Source: Bradysia coprophila | Lineage: Eukaryota; Arthropoda; Insecta; Diptera; Sciaridae | Direction of reading: 5' to 3' | Assembly (NCBI RefSeq): GCF_014529535.1 | Contig: NW_023503313.1 | Coordinates: forward strand, 1,818,081 to 1,882,080 | Length of the DNA stretch: 64,000 bases | In this document: positions 24,691 to 38,397 of the stretch, piece by piece | Layout of the letters: every line of letters begins with the position of its first letter | Numbering within the stretch: position 1 is the first letter of the stretch | Position numbers and translations under genes: made by a program | Notes under the pieces: generated by a model | Databases searched by the model: none | Told to the model about the DNA's origin: nothing | Seen by the model: the letters and a program-made list of their open reading frames with translations, nothing else

Positions 24691-25223
24691 ATAAATTAAA
24701 ATTTTAGGTCAATTCGAAATTTGTGTTACATTTAAAAGGAACGTCGTACGGGGCTTCGTAATTGCGCTATGCGCAATTTTTAAGACGTACACATTTCATA
24801 AGAATTTTACTTTACCGACGTTTACGGGCGCAGTAGGTTTACGGTAAGAGTAGGGCGACGGACGAACTAGGGTCACGTACGCAATAGATGTACGGGTTTG
24901 TACGGGGCTCAGTCGCAGCAAACGCTCCGACTGTTCTGACGGCTCGTTTAGACCGTAGAACAAGGTTTTGCTTAGAATAAAAGTCTGCGTTGAACAGGTG
25001 AACAGCTCGTTATTCTAGCGAAACAAATGGATCTGCCCTCTCACATCCATGAATCATATGTTGTCAATCATTTGAATATAAAAATATATTGATTCAAGAA
25101 CGTTCTAAATACTTGTTATGTGGTAAGTGCGCTTGAATTTTGGGTGAATCAGTAGATGAACAAATGAATTCAAAAATAAATTTCAACGCATTCTGATATA
25201 AGAATATCGTGAACATCGATATA

Positions 25224-25399
25224 CAGTGATCATTAAAAGTTTGGAAACATATAAAAATGTGAACAAAAGAACAACAGACGTGAATACAATAGAACAATAG
25301 ACATTGTATAAACCTGCTTCTATTGTTCTAGTATCTTCTTATCTATTGTTCTTTTGTTTACATTGCTTTTATATGTTTCCAAACTTTTTAGGCTCACTG
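25224..25399. mobile_element. Tc1/mariner-type MITE with TA target sites
   Basis: The ends are CAGTGATCATTAAAAGTTTGG and the complement of CAGTGAGCCTAAAAAGTTTGG, with inverted arms of about 55 bp. TA is present immediately outside both ends (25222-25223 and 25400-25401). The 176-bp body has no coding capacity. Confidence 0.85.
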
Positions 25400-25477
25400 T
25401 AATATAGGGTAGATAAGTAATGTCAAAGCAACTTTATGCGGAAAGATCACATGGATGTATGTGTAACGTAACTTACG

Positions 25478-25640
25478 TTTACATGCTACATGCGTCGAAA
25501 ACCATACTTTTCATGTTTCAAGCACTACTTTCGACGCCCTCAGCATGTAAAATCCATTACATAACTCGGAATAAAAATGAAAAGTCTCGTTTTCGTGTGT
25601 TTATTGACCCCTTTTTATCCCTAGTCATGTAAAATACTAT
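25478..25640. repeat. Foldback element, TACATGCTACATGCGTCGAAAA family
   Basis: TGCGTCGAAAACC with ACTTTTCATGTTT is mirrored by TTTCGACGCCCTCAGCATGTAAAA. The sequence down to CCCTAGTCATGTAAAATACTA matches 54540-54750, where a longer inner part is kept. Confidence 0.75.
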
Positions 25641-28280
25641 TTGAGAAATCGCGCGACATAATGTCATACAAATATTTGAAAATAATTGAAACTCTGCATT
25701 TCTCAATTTCCTTTTTCTCTTCGTTTTGTGTTGTGATTCGTATTTTTTGCACTTGTATGTGTGCTATATTTCCGAAATTTCGTTCTTCGTGTCTCATTAT
25801 CTACAGTATATTATATCGATGATCGTGATTTACACATATACGACGCTGTGTTTGGTTCGAGTTTAACACTTTTAATTCTGAATCTTCAGCGGACCTACAA
25901 CGTAAGGAATACATAATGTTTGTATGCCCATGATGCTTGGCTTGAAATTATCTTACTTTGCCTTTGTCGGTCTAATACTCATGTATGTATATGTCCGGTC
26001 CAAGGCCACATCTAAGTGGACATCTCCTAAAAATTTCTATTTGTAGATAATTTTAAACGTTTCCTCCCCAGTTATATAAGTTGTATCTATTTACCGATAT
26101 AGTGTTGTCTATGTTTTGCATACAACTTGTTCAGCAAAAAAAACCTCTCTTGATGAAGTATGTCTTATTTACAAAAATGTATTTTAAAACGTTTTTTTTT
26201 TGTTTAATTAAACACAATTATAGATCGAAAACAAATATAGGCTAATCCAAGTACTTACGTACTAGAAAATTTTATTTTGATGTATAGTAATGCGAATCAT
26301 ATACCAGTTTTCTATATGAATAATCATTATCTTGTTTGAATTGTAATAACTTTATCCTGTTACAAACTTATTTCGAATCTGATTATCGTACGGAACGGAA
26401 CACAATGCCAAGTTTCTGGCATTTAAAAGATATTAATATTAAAACCCATTTTGTGACACAGTGGAATCACAATGAAATGTAAATTTACAGTCTCCTGCTC
26501 TGCTCATTATTTCGATTGTGGTTATTATTCAGTCGATCATTCCAGGGTGATAAATTTCAATTCAATTTGCTACAACTTTTCGAATGAGAAGTTTCGAATG
26601 AGAATATTCTTTACTGAAAGCAGATGGTTGCTATGGTGATTATGAGAGGTAGGCTAAAAGATTGGAGAAAAGCTACACATGAAGAAAAACTTTCTGGACC
26701 TTAATGTTTCATTGGACAGAAGCAATGAAATAAAAAAAATTGTAATTTGCGAAGAAGTGGAATTATAGATGTCACGTGTCGTTGGAACATTCTGTGTGAT
26801 GTTGAATAAACATAAAATTTCCTAATCCCCTTCATCCTTTCACTGCGTTTGCCTAGAAATCTGATATTGGATATTCGCAAAATATTTACCCACATTACGT
26901 GGGAGCATTATGATTTCGTGATATATGATTTCACTTCTTCAATTAAAATATTTATGTTGGAATTTTGCAAAATCTCTTGTGAAATTCAATTCGACTTTAT
27001 TCAAATTTACTTCTCGTTTTATACATAAGGATTCGACCTAAAAAATTTGCTTCCGCAATTTCAACTCAATTTAACGTTGTTTCAATTCTTGTGTCATACC
27101 GTTCAACAGGAGACAATGAAAAAAATTAATTTTTGAAAGTAGAACCGCTGTGGATGAGGATGTAAAACACCGACTGCGGCAAAACATTCATCATAAAATA
27201 AAATCGTAAATTTTCCCACTTCTTATTCGCTATCACAATATTAAGTTTCACTGCTTCAGCATAACGGTTCATGATGGAAAACTGAATACTTTTCAACACC
27301 TTAAGTGCATGCAAATATTGAAAATATGCTGTGCGATGCGAGCTTATTAGTTGTTAATAGAATTTCAGTTTATCGATGGAATTAGTTTGCTGATGATTGC
27401 GTGGGGAACTAGGGAAATCAAAGCATTTTTAATGAATATTGTATATCGAATACTGAAAGTTCCATTACATACATATACACAAAATGGTAAGGCACATATT
27501 TGCCATGCTGTTTCATACCTTTCAATAGCAATTTTTTTAATTTATCGAACAATATGATGCATAGACGGATAAATGCATATAACGAAGGCAAATAACTAAA
27601 ACGACATCCTAAAGGAAATGGAATTCCATTTCAGTTACATTCCGGTCCGTTTCACATTTAATTTTCGGTTGATCCAACGTATAAAGAATTCCACAATAAT
27701 ATCCTTATCACAAGCAGTTCCTCTTTGATATCCCGTTTGATATTTCACATTTGTAAACTATCGTGGCTTTGAGTGGCTTTATTGCTCTTTTCGCTGGCTA
27801 TGTAAAACCACCTGCCAGCAATACACATAAAGTAATGTTCAACAACTATTTCAACTACTTTGCCGTTGCGATCATCACATTTTACTTTTATACTTTCTAC
27901 TTAGAACGGAAGTGCGGACTGAAAAGTTTTAAGATTGACGAAATGACGAACTTGAAGCAAATTTTGGAATTTTGATAAAATACTCGTCACATGATGATGT
28001 CATATATGACATCTTTGCTGCACAACGTTAAAAAGCCTTAAAACAAAAGAGAGAAAATGATTCCTTTCGAGGCTTTTTTACATTGATCTCTCATAAGAAA
28101 ACAATTTTACTCATTGCACACCCGGGAAATGAGTCGTAAATTTGCTCCTGACATATTTTCTAACTTACGTAATAGTTTGGAACTTAGGGTGAATCCCTCA
28201 CACTTAGCATAATAAAAAATTGCCAAACAATAAGGTAATTTGCGTATATTAAGTCCTCTAGATAAAACAAATGAAGTAAT
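25641..28280. other. Intergenic, no supported gene
   Basis: No motif-bearing exon was found. An open frame at 27763-27975 encodes about 70 residues with two hydrophobic stretches but lacks an ATG start and any recognisable family. Otherwise nothing seen. Confidence 0.4.
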
Positions 28281-28290
28281 AGAACGTTAC

Positions 28291-28333
28291 GTACCTGCGG
28301 GAAAATTGGCTAAGCAAATTTTCCCGCAGGTAC
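28291..28333. repeat. Perfect 17-bp-arm palindrome
   Basis: GTACCTGCGGGAAAATT at 28291-28307 is exactly complementary to 28317-28333, with a 9-base loop. It may be a minimal foldback element. Confidence 0.85.
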
Positions 28334-28746
28334 CTAACACGGGCTAGACACTCTATAGCAGCATTTAAAAAATTAAGAATAGCGTGAACAGTGTCAGGCC
28401 CGTGGTACCTAATTATATTTTATTCAAAAACGTGAGGTAAAGTTAACTTTACTTCACGGAGCCAATACTTCAATCCACGTTTGTGAATCAAATACCTTAC
28501 TTGGCAATGAGTCCAACGATGGAAATGGTACTTCCTGTGTTAATTAATGTACTATTACATGCTAGCGTCCGGTAAGCACTTTTTCACAGTCACATAGCAT
28601 TAATCTGATAACGAAAGAAGTAGTAGACTTGACAATTATTGGTGATAATTAGTGGAATTTTTGTTATTTCTGGAATTGCTGGTATTGAGTGAAAAACGTG
28701 GATGTTTGCTAGAATTACTGTATCTCCGAAATTTTTATAAATATTA

Positions 28747-28904
28747 GGGAACGTCAGATTGTTTGAACGGAAACAGGAATGTCCAATACAAACGGAAACA
28801 CAAACGATTTTTCTTTGGCAAAGCTACATTGTCCCAAAGATAAATTGTTTGATTTTCGTTTGTGTTGGACATTCCGTCTCTGTTCGAACAATCTGACGTT
28901 CCCT
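28747..28904. repeat. 158-bp MITE with ~48-bp inverted arms
   Basis: The arms 28747-28795 and 28856-28904 start GGGAACGTCAGATTGTT and are nearly perfect inverted copies. The flanks TTA and TAT are compatible with a TA target site. Confidence 0.8.
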
Positions 28905-30746
28905 ATAGGGAATTTCAGCGGAATATTTGGAAGTAAATGGAATTTTGTGGTAATTTTGGAATTGGAAACAATTTTGAATCGAAGAGTGCAGTTTGAATTT
29001 GTGGCTCAAATTTTTTAGGGTGGATTTTCCCTTTTTGTCGTCTTTGTAGAATACAACTTATCATTCAAAAACATTTAGTTAAGATAACGCAGTAGGGCAG
29101 ATGGAACACCGGTGCCCTTCGATCAACGGACAAAACAGTTTTCCCGTTAGTTTAAAAAATTAGACATTGGGACAAACGAAAACTTAACAGACCTCTGTCC
29201 TTCGTACGAGTCTAGAAAGTCAAATGTGGAAAACGATATTGCGAATCATATGGTGGTGAATGGTGTGAGAACAGAATGAAAAGAATTTTCGCTTATTAGG
29301 GATGTACATTATACATTCATTGTATATAAATGCAAAAGAAAAATTCTTTTCAACTTTCAATCTTTTCTCGTGCAAACAAAATAGAAACCAGAAAGATTTG
29401 AATAGAAAAAAAATAATTAAAAATGAAGACATGACAGTTTTTTTCCCCAAGCTGGACGTTTACATTTTATGAATTGAATCTGAATTGTATATGAATTACA
29501 AACGAAGTGGAAGGTAACTGAAAAAGAAAAATGTTAAGTTACCAGGAAGTTGTGCGAGTTTGTGAATTTGAAAGTTGTACTGTACATACTGGCTCGCATT
29601 CCTCAGCGCAGCACATCTTACGTTCAATAACGGTAAGACAAATAGTTAAATAGTTTAATTTACTGTAATTGTAACATTATGAAGTGGAGTTCTTTAATTA
29701 GTTGATAAACTTTTCGGAAGAATTTGGTGCATCAAAAGGAGAAAAAAAACTAGGTCGCACAGATAACTAAATTACAAGCTTGGAATAAGAGCATACGCAA
29801 CTAAAACATCTATTTACGTAAAATATTGCCTACACTTGGACATTCAATTACAAGAAATTTTTGTTTATTTTGCATTTCTAGACAAACATATTTCGGAACG
29901 GGATTGTGGTTTTACTTTCTTCAATAGGGATATTTGCACAAAGAGGCTCACGAAAATATCTGTTAATTCAACGCCCAAGTAGTGTGGGGCGTATATTTTA
30001 ACAATGTACGTTTCCTCAGAAACCTTCTTTTACGAAGGTGTTGCGAAAAGTGATTCATTAACAAGTCTTTGTTATTTTGATGGATATTTTCGTAGAAATG
30101 TTCTTAAGAAATAGAGTTTTAGCGTATAAATTACGTGTTAAAGGTAATGTTACGAAAAGTTTTCCCCGCCAGGTAACGGTTCAAACAAGTTTCTCTTCCA
30201 AATTAATTTTAGTCTGTAAACAACAGTGTTGTTAGATATACAACAAAAATCGTGTGACTTGTTACGTTTCCTTCTTTTCATTCCACGCTCAATTCATCCG
30301 AACAGGTTTTAAAGTTTTAGTTACGGTTGTTGCTAAAGCACATTCAGTAACTTTTCAAGTATTACTTCAAAGAAAATCTGCATGATGGTACTATTGTCAG
30401 CATACATTTCCATTCATGTATTCGGGTATACAAGATTGAAAGAATTAATTGCAATTTCGTCAATGTTTACGACAAAGCCAGAGTTAATTTATCAAACGCA
30501 CCAAAATGTTTTCGTGTGTGTGTGTATCGTGTGGTCGACTCGTGACTCGTGTATGTATTAATGTGACCTAACGATATACATCTGGGTGAACTAAGAAGAG
30601 CAAAAAACGGAAATGTGAAATCTGTTCGGACGAACCTAGAGGAGTTTAAGATTGAAAAGTCATGTTTTGTAAAATCGTATGCGAATATTAATTTCAATGC
30701 TGTAGAATCTTTTGAAATGTTTTAATTGTTAAAGATATGGACAATA
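28905..30746. other. Intergenic, nothing supported
   Basis: AT-rich DNA with short featureless frames only. Confidence 0.4.
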
Positions 30747-31506
30747 GAAGTGATCTATAATGTGCACCGTGTGATACGAGGAGGAAACCACCTGATGTGC
30801 TGCTCTCTTGCAACTCATCGCGTTTAGCTGTTGACTACTTCGTTCGAGTGTAATATAGGAAAGTTGTGGGAAACTTCGATACTAATGCTAAATTTTCAAA
30901 AATTAGGTTCCGGTAATCATTTTTTTAAAACATCTTCTGCTTGCTTAAAAACCATTAAGAACCATTAATCACCGAGTTTCATACTCTCTCTTAAAAATGT
31001 AAAAGCTGAAACTTAGCTTTAGTATCGAAGTTTTCTATAACTTTTCTAGATTTCTACGAACTTTCCTTTTAAAAGAGATACAGTCGGACAAAGTAGTCAA
31101 CAGCTAAACGCGAAACGATTAGCACTCGGAAAAGAGTTCTAATTTTGATGACTTACTCTAGCTACACAAAGCGGCTCGAAGGAGACCTAATTCGAATTTT
31201 TGTTTTGCTCTACTGTCAAGTTTGACAGTTACGTGTTGTAAAAGATCAACCACGGCAGAGTAAAATAAACCAGGCGGGAACGGTTCATTTTCGAAACGTC
31301 AAATAAGGGACCTGATACACTGTATGAAAATGAATTCAAATGAACACTGACATAAATTGAAAAACTTTATTCGCAAAAAGTATAGGGCTACTAGGTTATT
31401 CAGGTCCCTAGTCAAATCAACGCTCCTGCCTGCATAACTTTACTCTGTCGTGGATCAACACATCAGGTGGTTTCGTATCGCACGATGCACAATACAGATC
31501 ACTTCG
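30747..31506. mobile_element. ~760-bp inverted-repeat element with nested foldbacks
   Basis: Outer arms 30747-30800 and 31457-31506 match as inverted copies (GAAGTGATCT, then GATACGA and AAACCACCTGATGTG). Inside, 30823-30850 pairs with 31088-31113 (GCGTTTAGCTGTTGACTACTT), and 31248-31280 pairs with 31420-31455 (CACGGCAGAGTAAA). At least two further palindromic elements therefore appear to be nested inside. No protein is encoded. Confidence 0.65.
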
Positions 31507-34500
31507 CAACTGTTACAGCACGAGCTACGAATAGACAACTTCACTCGAATTAACTACAAAAAAGGCTAATTAGTGAAGTTGGTTGGTCATGTGTTTATGG
31601 ATATTCATTTCGAAAACCAATCAAAAAAGTAAAAACGTCTATGGTTTCCGCAATTGTAGTTTTCAAGGTAGTAGATATATTTACAGACACAATCATTTGA
31701 TGAAACACCGAAAAAACACATCCCTGTTTATTGTTCGGCTACCGACACAAAAATATTTTTAAATAAATTCGTTTTTCTTTGTTTACTTGCTAAACAAATA
31801 ATTATTTCAGTTTGAGGCCCGTCTTTTTAAGTTTTCTATTGATTTGCTCATTCCAATGGTTTAAAGTCGCTTCTTAATGGAATAGACACGTAAAATCAAG
31901 TAGTAGTTATTTCACTCAACTGTATAGCACGTTATTTTGAATTTATTTAACGTACATACTATATAACCCAAGTAAATGTTTGAGTAGAAGAAGCTTTCCC
32001 TCTTTCAAAATACCATGTACAAAAAACGGTTTTATTTTAATTTACATATGCGAGTAAAATGTGGATATTCTCAGCTAAGCTATTCCAACAAATTAATGTC
32101 TTGTTAGCATTCGCACTAGTTACAACGACTTATTCAATCACTCAAGTTTATCAATGTCGTCATGTCAAATTGACCCGCACCGTGTCTGTTTTTATACTGA
32201 CTGAGAATATTCTTCTTAATTTACAAAACCCAAAAATGCATATAACACCGAAATAATGATAAAAAAAATTATTGCGCCGACTCAACATTTCGAATAGTAA
32301 ACATATTAAGTTTATATTGTACCATATGTATAAATCATTGAATGAATATCGTCGCTCCAGCTGGTGTATAATTCATATTGCTAGTATATGGGCGCGAAGC
32401 AAAATATTTGCAATTTTAATTTAGCATTTACAATTGTGCAAAAGTAAATCTTCGAACATAATACTTCGGTCTTCGATTTTATGCGATTTATCCGATTTAT
32501 CCGATTTTATTGAAGGTTCTTCTTCTTCGTTATTTTACCAAATGCATTCAGTGCAGTTGGTGTAGGTGGTGTCAATTTAATATTAATTTCATCTTGTCAA
32601 TTAATTACATCGATTTTACTCCTAAATGAACAAACAAACAAACAAAAAGATTATTTCTTTCTGTTAGATTCCACTGAAATAATTGCTCGGATTGAAAACA
32701 CATTATACACGACACCGTATTATGGTGTCATTAGCAGAATCAAGTATCAGTAATAATGTTTTGCATATTGTCAACCCTTACCATCCTTTACTCTATTTCG
32801 GAATTTTCATTTTAATGATCTTGAATTGCGTTTGAAATTGCTTATTTCGGGGTAGAATTCGGTGATGCTTGGAAACAGCAGACGAAACAGAATACACATG
32901 GAGAGAGTTGCGGGAAACAGTAAATAAAAATGTGAAAGTAAATACGTTTTTTTTGTTCAAAAAAATGTAACAAACCTAAATAACCGCCTCCCTTGACTGC
33001 AATGCAGATTTATTTACGACAAATAACTCAAAATGTTCACATTCTAACGACTAAGCATCACTCCAGAATTTTACAAAAATTTCGGAGAAAATGTTGAAAA
33101 GTCGAGTTTTTGTGTGAGTTTGGTTGATTCAAGGCAAAGCCGACTCAAGCATTTTGCCTTTTACACCATAGTGGGCGATGTGTCAAAGTAATTTCATTCT
33201 CGTTCCGTAAGACTTCAAGTATAAGGTAGGAGTCACGGGTCTATTAGACCGTAGTTGGGCCTGATATGAGTTAAACGTTTCCCGCAACTTTTATGTAGCC
33301 ATGTGCCTGATGGAAGATGCTTTATGTCTAAATAAAAATGTTCATTCACTTCCAAAAAATATAGTTAAATGTCGTTTGATTGCTGCATGAATAGGCAGTA
33401 AGGAGAATATGAAGTACTTGAATTCGAGCACATCTTCACTTCAAAAAAAGGCGTTTTCTTTAACGTTCAAATAAAATGTTTCATTATTTAAAAGTGAGAC
33501 TCAAATGAATTATGTCGAAGCTGGGATTTCTTTACGTGATGTCGTTATACTATAATTGTACAATAAAAAAATTGTTTACCGGTGTGGGAATTCTCCAGAG
33601 GCAAACATCTTTTTTCCCATTTTCATAAAATATTTCATGGATACGGTAGGGAACAGCGATGAAATTTTTGTAATATTTCCGTAGCATCAAATGAAATTTA
33701 TAAAAAATTGTAAGAATTGTGATAGAGGCGAACCGAAGCAGATATCTACCAACAAAATTTGTATTGTTGTGAAAATTTTCACTTTCACTTTTTCTTTTTT
33801 GCTTGAAAGACTTACTGCTACCACCTCATTACTGTTGACAAATCGAGATTTCGGCTATATAAATAAATTTAAACAGCCCCGAAGCCTGGAAATTTATTTT
33901 ATTTTTCAGTTACTTCATTCGTAACTCACAGCGAAAACAATTTATTAGAAGAAATGAAAAGTCACCTTGAAAAAGTTCCCATTTTTATTGAAATAAAAAA
34001 CAGGTAATAATGTGTTATTCTTCATCGTTCACACCTTATTCGATTTATTAGGCCGCATGTGTATGCTGAATATTGCTCAGAATAAAATTTTATTTTCTTT
34101 TCTTTCTCGTTCAAAAAAAAAAATTGGTTTGCTTTTTTATTACGGCAATCTGCCAAGATAAATAGATTGCCGGTTGGTATCTTAGGCTAAGCTTTCCCCT
34201 GGGTAAAAACGAAGTATTGTGTAAAGATTCAGGTGGAAGTACACTTCATAACTAGGAACGTTTAGAGTATAACTAATGAAATGGCATATCGGCAAATATT
34301 GAAAACGTAGCACAATTAGGTCAGAGACAAAGTCAATTAATGGTATAAAGTCACGAGCCTGTGATATGTTGCTTTTCTCAACGGACACTTACTAAACGAA
34401 ATAGAAAATAAAGAACAAACAACAGGCATTGAAAAAGTCGATGTTGTTGTTTCTACCGAGTAAAGTAACTCTGTCGTAGATAGGTGGTATAGAAGCAGCA

Positions 34501-35545
34501 GGTGATGATGGAAAGCGGAAAATAAAGAAATTTAAGTGGTTCAAGATATGGTGTTGTTTCTGTCATTTTTGTCATTCGATTTTTGTCGAAAAGTTTGATT
34601 TTTTTTCTTTAGGATTGTTGTTCGTAGGTACGTATTTTCGCTGTGATAATTTTTTTTTTCGTTGATATTTGACTGTGGCCAAATTTTAATAACAGCTGTC
34701 AGTATGTTAATGTCAACAATATCTAAGATAAAATTAAAATTTATTTAGCAGCGCTATTTTACAACAAACATAAAACTAATGTGTCTCACAGACTGTCTAA
34801 CTATCATTTTAAATTTTGTCTCCTCTCTCTCTCTCTCTCTCTTCCTTCAGATCTGTAGGCAACATTTTCAACAGCAGCTGACCTTTATACTTATGGAACA
34901 ACGAGTTTTCCTTAATACTTCTCCACTTCGACGAAGTGAGTATCATATCTTAACCCCGCACGGTACCCATTTTTAGCAGATATCTAGTCAACCATTCCAG
35001 ATGAGTTTTAAATTGAGTTTGACTTTCATTTTTAAATGTTGATATGTGCCCCAATGGTTGAATTACACGTCAATCCTCATTACTTCCCCACTTTCTCGCA
35101 CATACACGCAATCTATAATTGTCATTGAAACGTAATTTATCGTCAACCATCACATCAAGACATTTAATGTTGTTAACAATCTGCACCATCGATTTTTAGC
35201 TAGTTCATCAACGGCACATTACGTTAAGCTTAAGTTTATTCAGGCGTAACCACCAACTTAATCTCTCTAATTCACTATTCATACGATTCGTTAGTACATC
35301 AATATAAGATTACTAACATACAGTAAACGTTGAAGAATGTATAATTCCGCTGTCTTAATAAACATCAAGTAATTTAGTAAATGGGATTAACAGTTTCTAA
35401 CTTCAGCGTAATACGACAATGTTGTAAATAAATCAACAAAGTTCAATGTTACTGTGAAGAACTCACTCAATAAGAAGACCTATGTACTGCAGTGCGATCA
35501 AGATATTGCTTAAATGAAACGTGCGCACTACTAATTAGCTTCTTT
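31507..35545. other. Intergenic, no supported gene
   Basis: No exon with recognisable motifs. A frame at 32059-32256 begins with ATG and a hydrophobic N-terminus, but its 65 codons have no other support. A (TC)n run lies at 34820-34841. Confidence 0.4.
34820..34841. repeat. (TC)n microsatellite
   Basis: About eleven CT dinucleotides followed by TTCCTTC. Confidence 0.9.
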
Positions 35546-35547
35546 CT

Positions 35548-35686
35548 ATTAGAAACTTCCTAACTCATGTGTTAACTGGATTTTTGGGCACACGATGTGT
35601 TAGCTATCTCAGCTTCGCCTCGGTTTTGACAAATTTCACATCTATTGCACGAAACTTCTATTAACACACATGTTAGGAAAGTCGTT
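35548..35686. repeat. Foldback element with GC-rich core
   Basis: The arm at 35551-35576 (ACTTCCTAACTCATGTGTTAA) is mirrored at 35658-35683. The centre holds CTTCGCCTCGG at 35612-35622. Confidence 0.55.
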
Positions 35687-35903
35687 ATTCGAATCCGTTG
35701 TCCAATGAAAGTGGTTATTAATCCATAACCGATTTACAGTTTAAGCAATTGTTGGTAAAAATTCGAGTTTTATCTAACATTTCATGGAGAATTCTCCTGG
35801 CTGCTATTACATACATCAAAACTTGTTGAAATTCATATATTTAATGTGTGCCAAAATTATTACTTGTTATACAGACCAACGTTTTCCTTAACTGCATCTG
35901 AAT

Positions 35904-37903
35904 TCAGTGGTTCAGCACATAAGTGCGCCATTGCTTGATGGGTGCAATAAAAGTTTCACGCTGAGCATCGTCCATTTGATGAAGTTGTGCCATTAAGTTC
36001 TGGTAATAAACCCCATAAAAGTTTAAGGATCGCTGCAAAAAAGTGTGCTTCTTAGTCAGACGATTGACATTTTTTCCACATAACTTCTCTTCCTCACATG
36101 ATATAGGGACAAAAGACCGGCTATGGCGAAATTTTCTTCAACAGATATGAAAGCGGCTCTGTAAATGTGTACTGCACGAACATGCCTCGACACTAAAACT
36201 GTGGGATACTCTTCACTCATCATCTCACTTTCATTGTCGATGAACTTGTATTCGGTGTAGAGAATTCCATCCGCCTCTAGCTCAGAGACTAGGCCATTCT
36301 GTTAGAGAACGGAGTTCCAGATTTATAGCTCTAACCGAATTCTGAATAAAAATGAATTAGAAAATTGCTACCTGAACCAGTGATGAAAGGACGGTGCTGA
36401 TCAGCACAACATTATTCGGTAAATTTTTTATTTTCGAAATTACGTCAGCGGAAAGTGACATGATCCAAGAAAAAATTTTCCACCTAATTTCAGTTATCTC
36501 GGTGTCATCTTCGTGATATAAATCCTCTAGTGGTGGCACTTCAACTGCAATAAGAAAGAGAATTCTTAGACGTCTTCCGGATGGAATGAATCATTTATTC
36601 TTATAGTTACAATCGGGGAAGATCGGTCTCTCAATATGAGTCAGTTCCGAGACCGCGTTGACATCTGTTATCGCCCATATGGTCAAATCGAACGTGTCGT
36701 CGTGGAAACGCTGTCTCAAAACTCCCGATCTACGTTTTTGCCACTCCATCATGAGCATGATAAGATTTGTTCCATTCTCAGATCCACGCAAATCGTAGTA
36801 CCTCGCTAAAACGGCATGACACTTGCCCATGTTTCGCATGTATGGTCGAAACATGTCAACACCGTTAACCCTTATGATTAGGAACGTTTCGGCAAGTTTA
36901 TCATCTAATATCGGAGCTGGGCTGTTGATATTAAACCATTCGAGACTGTTTCTGATCGACTGTCGAATTTCGTTGGCACTTTGCTCGGCATCTTTATAGA
37001 CGGCTTCTTGAATCCTTTTTATGTCGAAATCGGAAAGTGAACAATTTCCTACTTTACGTACGTAATTTGCAACATCCTTTATTCGGTGGAAGCCGTGGAA
37101 AATGTTCCGGTATTTACTTGTGAAATGACTGCCCAACAATGTTGCAAATAGTGGCAATTGATTTCTGCTCAAGGAACACAAATCTTCCAAATCTTTCCGA
37201 ACGTACTCAGTGGTTTTGAGTTCATTCCACAAGTTCATATCGATCGCAGTCCACCACAATTGCCATGCTCCTTCATATATAAGGAAATCGGTGTCGTTTG
37301 AAACTACTGCCAGAGCATTGTTATTGCTTGCATACTGTGCCAACTCCAAATCACATTCTTCATTTACTGAAATGCGGTATTCTCCGTATTTGCTGGCAAT
37401 GGCCGCTAATTCACGATATATTGACGCTTCCTCGAAATTCGGCATCCATTCGTCACTGATCTCTTGCAGCGTTTGTTGATCGTCGATGCGGTCATACAAA
37501 TCTGTATAGAAACCGAAATATTCGCTCGTTTCTACAGGGCTCTTTTCGTCTTTATGTTTGACACGTTGGTCCGAGAAAAAGATCAATTCACATCCAGCCG
37601 CTTTTAAATTCTTAAAGATTTCATTCCATGGATTCGAGGTTATTTCACGTACACCACCACAGATACAATCTTTTTTATTCTTTCCCCTTTTCCTCAGGCT
37701 ACAAAAATCAAAGACAATGGTTGGTGTTTTGCCAGAGTTCTTGCTGTAATTGAAAATCGGACCACGACCACAATTTTGAATTTCATACAAAATGCAGCTG
37801 AGCTAAAGAAATACCTTTTCCATCGTTGAATTTCATCGACAATATTTACGGGTCGTGTTCTCCCATTACGTTCTAGAAAAGATTTTAGTCCATGGACGCC
37901 CAT
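35904..37903 (-). CDS. FEN1/XPG-fold PIN-domain protein of the asteroid/FAM120 type (five exons)
   Basis: Exons are 37903-37815, 37743-36611, 36544-36372, 36298-36098 and 36032-35904. The joins are in phase (2, 1, 0, 0) and give 574 codons with no stop. The start MGVHGLKSFLER is typical of the XPG N-terminal family, whose first Met-Gly is essential to the fold. Acidic residues fit a PIN-type active site: VFDF (D42), FFSD (D88), NEECDLE (158-163) and SNDTDF (D180, D182). The LPLFATLLGSH stretch near 230 is shared with FAM120/asteroid-like proteins. Such proteins are thought to bind or cut nucleic acids or to act in signalling (asteroid in Drosophila EGFR signalling); the exact role here is unknown. 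The C-terminal 150 residues have no recognised motif. All four introns are 65-73 bp. An alternative name would simply be XPG-domain-containing protein. Confidence 0.82.
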
Positions 37904-38397
37904 ATTTCTAAAAAAGTGCAGACGAAAAATTCGTAAAAAAAACTTTCTTTCTTTGAAGTGTCAATATTAATTTGACAGGCTGGTTAGAATAGTCATAATC
38001 TCTCAACTCAATTACCAGGGACCGATTATGGTTTTAGCGCCATGGTCTATTGGAATTTTCAGCGCCAATTCAAGAACGTTTATAAATATGACAATATCAG
38101 CGCTACGTCATTCGTTCTTGTGAGTGACGAAACGTAAACCTTCCGTTGTCTGTTTACTATTACTATTACGTTTTGTTGATCCGAGGCGTGGCCGAAGTCA
38201 GTAATCACATGTAAACGTGATTTTTCACTTTTATCTCGAGTAATCTATACCCACGATTTGTAAAATTTATATATGAAAAACCAGTACACCACTCTATGAG
38301 ATGTAAGATGTGTAAAAAATAAATCAAACAGAAAAACAATCCATACAGCTACATCGAAAGCAGATTAACGCCATTCGAAACGGAAAATGAGAAACAT
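37904..38397. other. Upstream region of the PIN-domain gene
   Basis: Probable 5' UTR and promoter of the minus-strand gene. No TATA box stands out. Confidence 0.3.

Larger units (their letters stand above)
21899..24950 (+). mobile_element. Minisatellite-bearing transposon, copy B (split by a LINE)
   Basis: It starts with the palindrome GCCCCGTACGAAGTACG and AAGGGGC, has (GTCTGTCC)n near 22030-22060, then about four minisatellite units, the LINE insertion, and about five more units. It ends with the segment complementary to ACGAGCCGTCAGAACAGTC. Orientation is opposite to copies A and C. It has the most minisatellite units of the three copies. Confidence 0.8.
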
